Of a DNA stretch of 64,000 nt, positions 57,483 to 64,000 are shown in pieces; within the stretch, counting starts at the first letter, position 1, and every line of letters begins with the position of its first letter. The notes beneath the pieces were generated by a model. The model saw only the letters and a list, made by a program, of their open reading frames with translations. It searched no databases and was not told the origin of the DNA. The stretch covers positions 69,100,100-69,164,099 of the forward strand of contig NW_026262712.1 of assembly GCF_021869535.1 (NCBI RefSeq), read 5' to 3'. The DNA is from Mytilus californianus (Eukaryota; Mollusca; Bivalvia; Mytilida; Mytilidae). The translations under genes and the position numbers were made by a program.

Positions 57483-58414
57483 GGAGTAACTATCAATCAG
57501 GCTGAAATCTGTAGCTATCGTTTGGAAAATGGTTGCGATTCATAAATAGATAAACCTTGGTATGTTAGTACCTCACATCTGATATTGTTGGAAATTTGTC
57601 AAAATAAAAAAATTGCAAAGTTTTATTTTAATCGACGGGTCTACAATAATGAACATACAGAGACTATAATAATGAACATACGGTTAAAGTTATTAAATTT
57701 AAAAAATAATTCTTTTATGTCATGCTCTATGCTCATTTTAACAAGGGAAGGCATTACAATTGTCAATTTCTGTATTCTGTAAATTCAGATATTATTGCGT
57801 GCATTTATTATTGCGATTTTGTCATTTTAGACTTAAATGCGATTTTATTTTTTACGATTTTGAGAAAAATTCTGTTTAATTCAAATAAATATTTCAAAAT
57901 GCTAGTTTAATTACCGGTATTGCGTTTACAACTCTGTCGCATTTTTTGCAATAATAAAAACCTCTGAATTTACAGTACCTAACGTTAGCATTTTTTCTAT
58001 AAGAAGTAAATACACGAATTTCTAGTATGTTCATTTATGTAAATTTTGCCTTGCTGATCATTTTAGCTGTTCGAGTTTCTCTTTAAATATTCTCAAGATA
58101 GACACAAAAGAATGGGCAAAATCGGACTTTGATAGGGTAATGGCTCATATAATGGACAGTCATTTGTAACCCAAAAAAAGGGGGGATAGGAAGAAATAAA
58201 GGGGGCCTTTAATTCTATCATTTTTGGAATGGAAAGATTGCTTTCAATTTTATATATCTGAAGCTAATATTGAATGAAGGTGTGGTAAATATTAATGAGA
58301 CCATAACCGGCAAATCCAAATTAAGTTCCCTGAAGTCGCAAACAACTTTCACAAAAAAGTTATAGATCCACTACTGAAGCAATATTGCAAACTTTTAAAC
58401 AAGTTTTGCGGTCG
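57483..58414. other. FB4 interior, nothing recognised
   Basis: Short chance frames only (57585-57910). A faint family B start may be at 58270-58300. Confidence 0.5.
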
Positions 58415-58890
58415 TATATTGGTATCACGTCGTCGTCGTCAGCGTTGTCCGAAGACATTTGGTTTCCGGACAATAACTTAAGTATAAGAAAATAGAAATC
58501 TATGAAATTTAAACACAAGGTTGCAAACCACAAAAGAAAGGTTGGGATTGATTTTTGGGGTTATGGTCCCAACAGTTTATGAATTAGGGGCCAAAAAGGG
58601 GCCCACATAGGCATTTTTGTAGTTTCCAGACAATAACTTGTGTGTAAGTGCAAAGATCTTTTTGTAATTGTACCACAAGGTTCCATATGCCAAAGGGAAG
58701 GCTGGGAGTGAGTTTGGGGGTAATTGCCCTAAACGTTCATAAATTAGGGTCCAAAAATAAGCATTTTTCTAGTTTCCAGACAATAACTTTGATTTAAGTG
58801 TATGGATCTCTCCGAAATTGTAATTGAAGATACCATACCACAAAGGGAAAGCTGGGATTGAGTTTGGGGGGTAATTACTAAAAGGGTGGG
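58415..58890 (+). repeat. Three diverged units of about 155 bp
   Basis: Seen: GTTTCC(G/A)GACAATAACTT recurs at about 58461, 58621 and 58771, each followed by an ACCACAAGGTT-like block, AGGCTGGGAGTGAGTTTGGG and AAATTAGGGTCCAAAAA. A CGTCGTCGTCGTCAGCG run precedes the first. I regard it as part of a common bivalve repeat. Confidence 0.8.
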
Positions 58891-59094
58891 TAAACAAAAT
58901 TTGGGGGGGGATTTTCTTTTTTATAATTTTGGGGTTTTTGGGGGTTTTTTTCTTAAAATTTTTCCATTGATTATTTCTGATAAATATATAAAAGAAAAAA
59001 ATACTGATATGGCAGGAGATACACACCAAAATGATGTGTAAATTATTATATGAAGTATTTTGCAATAGCAGGACATCTTCAATTGCATATTATT

Positions 59095-59420
59095 GCTATA
59101 TAGCACAGTATTGTGCAATACCAAGAAATCTTCAATTGCACAGTATTGCGCAATAGCAAGAAATCTTCAATTACACAGTATTGCACAAAAGCAAGAAATC
59201 CTCAATTGCATAGTATTGCACAATAGCAAGAAATGTCCAATTGCACAGTATTGCGCAATAGAAAGAAATCATCAATTGCACAGTATTGCGCAATAGAAAG
59301 AAATCATCAATAGTACAGTATTTGGCAGTAGCACAATATTGCACAATATCACAGTATTGTGCAATAGCACAGTATTGCACAATATTACAGTATTGCGCAA
59401 TAGCAAGAAATCTTCAATTG
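59095..59420 (+). repeat. 35-bp minisatellite
   Basis: Seen: units starting at 59101, 59136, 59171, 59206 and so on of the type TTGCACAGTATTGCGCAATA + GCAAGAAATCTTCAA, about eight in all, each holding the palindrome TATTGCGCAATA. It makes spurious frames on both strands. Confidence 0.92.
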
Positions 59421-60562
59421 AAAACTAATACAAATATTTAAACCCATTTAAAATTTTTAAGATCTTCCACCACATTTATTTTGTGTCATAATAATATTCA
59501 AAAATATGATAACAGTCCATATTCATACGGTATCAAGCTTGAATATTGTGTCCAAACTTGCACCAACTGTTCAGGGTTCGACCTCTGCGGTCGTATAAGA
59601 CTGCGCTCAGCGAAGCATTTTATTGTTATGTGTGTTTGTGCGTCATTATCCGGTGGTGGCTTTTTTTTGGGGAGGGGGGGTTGAAATTTACCTCACTTTC
59701 CGGTACAGAAATGATATTTTTTTCTGAGACAAGTGCTTTTGACTATCCACAAGAACTTGCGATCATCCGATGTTCAGTACTTCAGTACTTTGATTACATA
59801 TGTTCTTGTCTATACTATTTTGCAAGAAAAGGTTTCTCTATAGATAAGTTATCAAGATAATAGCCAATAAAACAACAAAACTCTGAAGAGCCAAAAATGC
59901 CCAAAAAGGACCTTTACTATAGAGTATATTCAGACACATTGCAATATTTGTTTTTTAAATCTATTATAGTTTCCAGGATAATCGCAAAATATTAAAAGCC
60001 GCTTCACTTTGATAAATTCAAAACACAACTCTCTATCTGTAAGAGAACAACAGGTCTCAGTAAACAATAAATAAATGCAGTGTTTTAAGTTCATTAAGAC
60101 ACCAATCTGATTAGATTATATCTATTAAGTGTTCAAGCTTTGCTTACGTCGATCTGAAAACGCTCAATTCAAGACCATTGGAGTTCTCTGGTTTTGTCGG
60201 ATTGATCCACACCTTCAAAAATATGAAGGCTGAAATTTCATTGGCTGATGTAATATTTACCAGTACAGAAAGTAAAATGAAGTGTTGTCAGATCCTTGAA
60301 ACCAAAACTTAGACAGATGATCTGTACATTATATATTAATCAAATGTGTTAGACACCGACTCTAGTGTGGGTAGGAGCACGTGTATTTCCTTGTTCGACG
60401 CTAATAAACAAATAACATGTTTTTTTTTTTTTTTTTAATTTCATTATTGTTTTATTTTTCCCTCATTTTAAATGGAAACAAACTATTTGGCTTCCCTTCT
60501 GAAATACAAAAAATCTCTTTCAAGAAATTTGGAATCAAACATTTACAAAAAAAACCTGCCTC

Positions 60563-60564
<2 letters not shown>
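59421..60564. other. FB4 interior, non-coding
   Basis: No gene or repeat is supported. A short TTCAGGGTTCGACCTCTGCG patch near 59570 could be a B-box remnant but has no partner A box. Confidence 0.45.

Positions 60565-60592
<28 letters not shown>
60565..60592 (+). repeat. CA microsatellite
   Basis: Fourteen CA dinucleotides following CCTCCC. Confidence 0.95.
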
Positions 60593-60598
<6 letters not shown>

Positions 60599-60689
60599 AA
60601 GAAGAAATCAATAGTCAGTACGTTAGCCCTGTTTACCTGAGTCTAGAGGTGTATATATGAGCGGCTTCCCACGAAACCTTTTATATTGC

Positions 60690-61080
60690 GGGTCACCGCA
60701 TGTCTAGTGGTGGTGCTTTCGTTGTAGCATGTTCGCCTCGAGTGAGGGAGCTCGTGGGTTCGAACCCCGGCCGGGTCAAAACCAAAGACTTCAAAATTGA
60801 TATTTGCTGCTTCCTTGCTAAGCACGTGAATTTAAGAAATAAGACCAAAAGCTGGTCGGCTCGGAATCAGAATAATGTGTCCGGGTAAGATGACATGTCG
60901 TCCTTCGGAATATTACCTTGAGAACTAGCATGTTGAAAATCCAACTCAGGGTGTCGGTCTAGTACAAAACAGGGTTGATATTCATATCACATTAACATGT
61001 TCTTGTACGAATGTGCATATCAATTTGCCGCTGGACGTCAAGCATCCATCCATAATTATCTTTAGTTGAAGCTGTGAAAC
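60690..61080 (+). mobile_element. tRNA-derived SINE, mussel type
   Basis: Seen: A box near TTTCGTTGTAGCATGTTCGC, B box GTGGGTTCGAACCCCGGCCG, then a body with AAAGACTTCAAAATTGATAT, CTGGTCGGCTCGGAATCAGA, ATAATGTGTCCGGGTAAGAT and GACATGTCGTCCTTCGGAAT, ending GTTCTTGTACGAATGTGC. The body resembles the conserved central domain of lophotrochozoan SINEs. Pol III transcribed if active. Confidence 0.85.
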
Positions 61081-61184
61081 ATATGCACGAAAACATAATA
61101 AAAAGCTGCACGCAAATGTAATGCACCTAGTTGAAGTTCATTTCATATCTCCTTTAATCCATTTCGGATGGACGGGATGGGCGC

Positions 61185-61385
61185 TCGGTGGTCGAGTGGT
61201 GTAAGTAGACGAACTACTGTATCACTAGCCTGTCAACGCTTATGTGTGTGAGTTCGAATCCCGCACATGGAAGGTAAGCTCGACTCCAATCTTAATTGAC
61301 CAGAATTTTCCACCAATATAAACTCACCGCCACGAAATACCATGACAGTGTTGAAAACGGCTTTAAATAACAATCAATCAACAAA
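61185..61385 (+). mobile_element. tRNA-derived SINE, second family
   Basis: Seen: GCTCGGTGGTCGAGTGGTGT (A box), GTGTGTGAGTTCGAATCCCG (B box), CTCGACTCCAATCTTAATTG, CACCGCCACGAAATACC and an AATCAATCAAC tail. Same family as the minus-strand copy at 30594-30867. Confidence 0.85.
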
Positions 61386-61699
61386 TTATTCAATCAATCA
61401 TCCATACCGATATAAATATGGCCTCTAAATCTATATCGTTATTTTCCTAAAGTCAATGTATGACATCAGTACAGAGGTGACAATAATAACTATTTACAAT
61501 ATATACAAAACAAGAGAGAGAGGTTTCAAAAGTCCCTAGCCAGGAAGACAAACGCACGTGTTTATATTTTTGTATAATAACTATATCATGTCGTATAAAA
61601 TAGGAGTATTAATACTCTTTACGTTTTTGGTCGAAAATAGTACATATACATTCAAATATATAGTGATATTCGTCTCCAATTTGTCGATTGTTACATTGA

Positions 61700-62110
61700 T
61701 GGCAAAAATTGTTTTATCTTAATACGCTTTGCAACCTTCCTGTTTCAATCGGCAATTTGTAATTAGTCTTCCAAGCCTTACAATAATCATGGAAGGCATT
61801 GAGTTGAGTCTGCTGGTCCTGTGCTGTTTCGGCCAACATAACCGTGTCATATGCGTACAGTATGATAAAAAACTTAATAAATATATCATTCTCTTTCCAG
61901 ATCTTCTGGTATAGTTCTATTAAGTCCTGAAATATTTTAACTCACTAAGAAATGTTTTTAGTCAATCAAAAGAAAAGAAAACAGGAAAGGTGATACGTTT
62001 TCTCCTTGTCGAACACCATTGTCACAAACAAGCAAAGTATTCCGAATTATAATTAATAGAAGATGCCAGCGAAATCGCGGTACAATTGGGGAAGTGTTGA
62101 AACAAAGAGT
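61700..62110 (-). pseudogene. LINE RT fragment, minus strand, second lineage
   Basis: Seen: RNTLLVCDNGVRQGENVSPF (the GVRQG-(N)-SP block of RT), then, after stops, LYAYDTVMLAETAQDQQTQL and FHDYCKAWKTNYKLPIET. The catalytic (Y/F)ADD is changed to YAYD, so it is inactive. The family is the RTE/L2-like type with GVRQG, different from the jockey-like copy that surrounds FB4. Confidence 0.78.
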
Positions 62111-62778
62111 GTGGATACAGTAATAAGGTGGACACAGTAAGGATTTGGACACGGTTAATGCATTTAATTCTATTTCTTTAAAGAGACGAAAACAAGGAAC
62201 ATAATTCAAAAGACGGGCGTCACCCCATTCATCAAGGTTGGAAAACAAAAATATTAAATACCCTAAATTAGAAAAGTGTGGCAAAGTGTGATTTTCAGGG
62301 TTTTTTTGCTCTTTTAACTCAATAACCGTATGAGTAACGTAAAATGCGTTGACATTACCGAAAAGGATCAAAATGAGTAACACAATGGGAAAAAAATCCC
62401 ATCTAATTGGATGAAAAATAAAATCTAAAACACTTCATCAGGAATCATCCCCTTTTATCTCAGAAACCGTTGACGCTACTCCAAATCTGTTGACATACTC
62501 AAGTTGCAGAATTTTATAAGAAATTAAAAAAACACCTCCATTAAAATTAGTTGAAAATAAACAATCTGTATATGCAAATATGTGAACATTACCCAACCTG
62601 GCCCTTTCGCATTTCGCGGGCAGTACGTCGACTAAGCATGCGGTCTCCGAATTCGGATATTTCTCACAAAATTGGCGTTTTCTGTGGAAAAAAAAGTTGT
62701 TTCAAAGACAAATTAAGGAAGTACAAAACACTTCATGTATACGTCATATCACAAATATTTCCGACTTTGCATGGTTTA

Positions 62779-62825
<47 letters not shown>

Positions 62826-63025
62826 TATTATATGATATACTAGATTTAATATCACTGTACATATTCAATACTACATTATACATCTTACCATTTATAGTAT
62901 CCAATAACATTTTATAAAACAAAACATCTCGATATATTATGCACGAGTAGATAATTTATAGCTATTGTTATGAAATATTTTTAAAACTGACTGTGAGTTC
63001 AATGATGTCTTTTGCAATGAATAGA
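62111..63025. other. FB4 interior, non-coding
   Basis: The continuation of the 61958-62383 minus frame above 62110 shows no RT motif. Nothing further is recognised. Confidence 0.5.
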
Positions 63026-63180
63026 AATAAGAAGATGTGGTATAAGAGCCAATGAGACAACTCTCCATCCAAGTTATAATTTGTAAGAGTAAATATTTAT
63101 AGGTCAAAGTACGACCTTCAACACGGAGCGTTTGCTTAAACCGAATAGCAAGCTATAAAGAGCCCCAAAATTTGTTTTAT
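63026..63180 (+). repeat. Family B repeat, 5' part, inside FB4
   Basis: Seen: ATAAGAAGATGTGGTATAAG, GCCAATGAGACAACTCTCC, GGTCAAAGTACGACCTTCAA and CGAATAGCAAGCTATAAAGA. Confidence 0.85.
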
Positions 63181-63348
63181 CATATTTTCGCCTCAGCCGA
63201 GAATTTTTTCAACTAACTCCTGTATTAGTTGATCTTAATCTTCCTCCGAAATGTTTGAAACGTTGATTTTAATAAATTGCATTGTGTAATTTTCCTATAA
63301 ATTGCACTTTCGATAGCGTACACATATTTGAGCCGGGTTTATAGTTTA

Positions 63349-63852
63349 CAGAAGCAGATCGGAATCAGTTATGACGTAGACAGTAATCATTCTAATCGTA
63401 ATCATGTTCATTGACCATAACGACGATGAAAGCACATCATATAATGACGTTTCGACATCATATAATGAAGTAAACCTAACCACATCATATAAGATAACAA
63501 GCACATAATATGATGACACAACCACATCATATAAAGATGTTTGCACATAGTATAAGGGAAACTGCACATCATATAATGATATGTACACATCATATAAGTA
63601 TATTTGCACATCATATAAGTATATTTGAACATCACATAAAGATCTTTGCACATAATATAAGTACATTTGCACATCATATAAGAATGTTTGCAAATCATAT
63701 AAGAATGTTTGCTCTTTATATAAGTACAATTGCACATCATATAAGTATATTTGCACATCATGTAAGTATATATGCACATCATATAAGGTTATGTGCACAT
63801 CATATAAAGGTAAATGCACTTCATATAATGAAAATGGTCATAACAAGATATC
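63349..63852 (-). repeat. FB4 right arm, inverted 21-bp array
   Basis: Reverse complement of the left arm: GCAGATCGGAATCAGTTATG.., then CACATCATATAAGTATATTTG-type units, ending GAAAATGGTCATAACAAGAT. It has about six to eight fewer units than the left arm. Confidence 0.93.
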
Positions 63853-64000
63853 TCCAAAGAGACGCAACTTTGACTTGATGTCATCCCCAATATCATTGAT
63901 ATATAACAAAAAACATCAATGAGTATGAAACTATATCTTGGGGTACTCCTGATTTCACAAAGGCCTTTGTAGATGTTTCACCTTCAACTGTTACACACTG
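63853..64000 (-). pseudogene. LINE RT, upstream half, cut off by FB4
   Basis: Seen on the minus strand: QCVTVEGETS.., KSGVPQDIVSYSLMFF and, after a shift, IYINDIGDDIKSKLRLFGD. This is the RT block SG-PQG---GP-LF---INDI followed by the start of (F/Y)ADD, where the FB4 end follows. The rest of the same protein lies at 55970-56811. It continues past the window edge. Confidence 0.88.

Larger units (their letters stand above)
56811..63852. mobile_element. Foldback element FB4, 7.0 kb, inserted in a LINE
   Basis: Seen: the left end GTCTTGCTATGCCCATTTTC is the inverse of the right end, which reads ATCTTGTTATGACCATTTTC on the minus strand. Arms of about 670 and 500 bp consist of 21-bp units (TTATATGATGTGCAAACATCC type) plus a shared inner 130-bp segment with over 90 percent similarity. 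The insertion lies inside a LINE ORF: the text up to LRLFGD is at the right flank and CNQLQKYLDKL at the left. Cargo: two SINEs, a LINE RT piece, minisatellites and a CA run. No transposase. No clean target duplication was found; borders are good to about 5 bp. Confidence 0.82.

Noticed and set aside
56721-57505. Overlapping 198-245-codon frames on both strands
   Set aside because: They are the 21-bp array read in several frames (a unit divisible by three without stops). No frame is favoured and there is no start or splice context.
59093-59380. Small cysteine-rich frames on both strands
   Set aside because: Products of the 35-bp minisatellite.
60700-60790. Functional tRNA gene
   Set aside because: A and B boxes are present, but there is no matching acceptor stem, and a long SINE body follows.
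61185-61270. Functional tRNA-Leu/Ser gene
   Set aside because: The same body and tail as the SINE at 30594-30867 follow; the box spacing is too long.
63346-63878. 157-, 124- and 122-codon frames
   Set aside because: Same 21-bp array in the inverted arm; repeat artefacts.

Overview
The window looks like a bivalve mollusc nuclear genome, most likely a mussel of the Mytilus type. This is an inference from four things: an AT-rich base composition, GT-AG introns, dispersed repeats that I associate with mussel genomes, and two TRPM-type channel genes. No bacterial, organellar or phage genes were seen.

Two related TRPM-like cation channel genes face each other tail to tail. Gene A (+ strand, exons from 703 to 17934, 5' end outside the window) has eleven exons with matching phases. 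They join to 1701 nt with no internal stop and cover the end of the cytoplasmic TRPM region, S1-S6, the pore, the TRP helix and a short charged tail. Gene B (- strand, 50199 down to 40042) has six matching exons. Four are identical in length to those of A, and two differ by whole codons. B lacks everything upstream of mid-S1 in this window. It also has an in-frame stop inside a cysteine-rich 15-bp repeat, just before a conserved splice donor, so it is either a partial pseudogene or a truncated paralogue.

Between the genes (18-40 kb) and beyond gene B (50-64 kb) lies a nested graveyard of mobile elements. It holds Penelope-like retroelement pieces (reverse transcriptase at 22.1-22.9, 24.9-25.2, 30.9-33.8 and 54.3-55.1 kb; GIY-YIG endonuclease at 19.1-19.6 kb), non-LTR LINE pieces, tRNA-derived SINEs, a hAT-type MITE with a perfect 8-bp target duplication, a 1.96-kb element flanked by TTA that splits a Penelope reverse transcriptase, and a 450-bp LTR-like direct repeat pair inside an intron of gene B.

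The most unusual structure is a set of four foldback-type elements whose inverted arms are built of short tandem units: 26384-36842 (about 21-bp units), 34929-36501 (CACTAC ends, TAT target duplication, nested in the right arm of the first), about 51553-55652 (20-bp units) and 56811-63852 (21-bp units). The last one interrupts a LINE reading frame, so the two halves of a reverse transcriptase lie 7 kb apart. None of the four shows a transposase.
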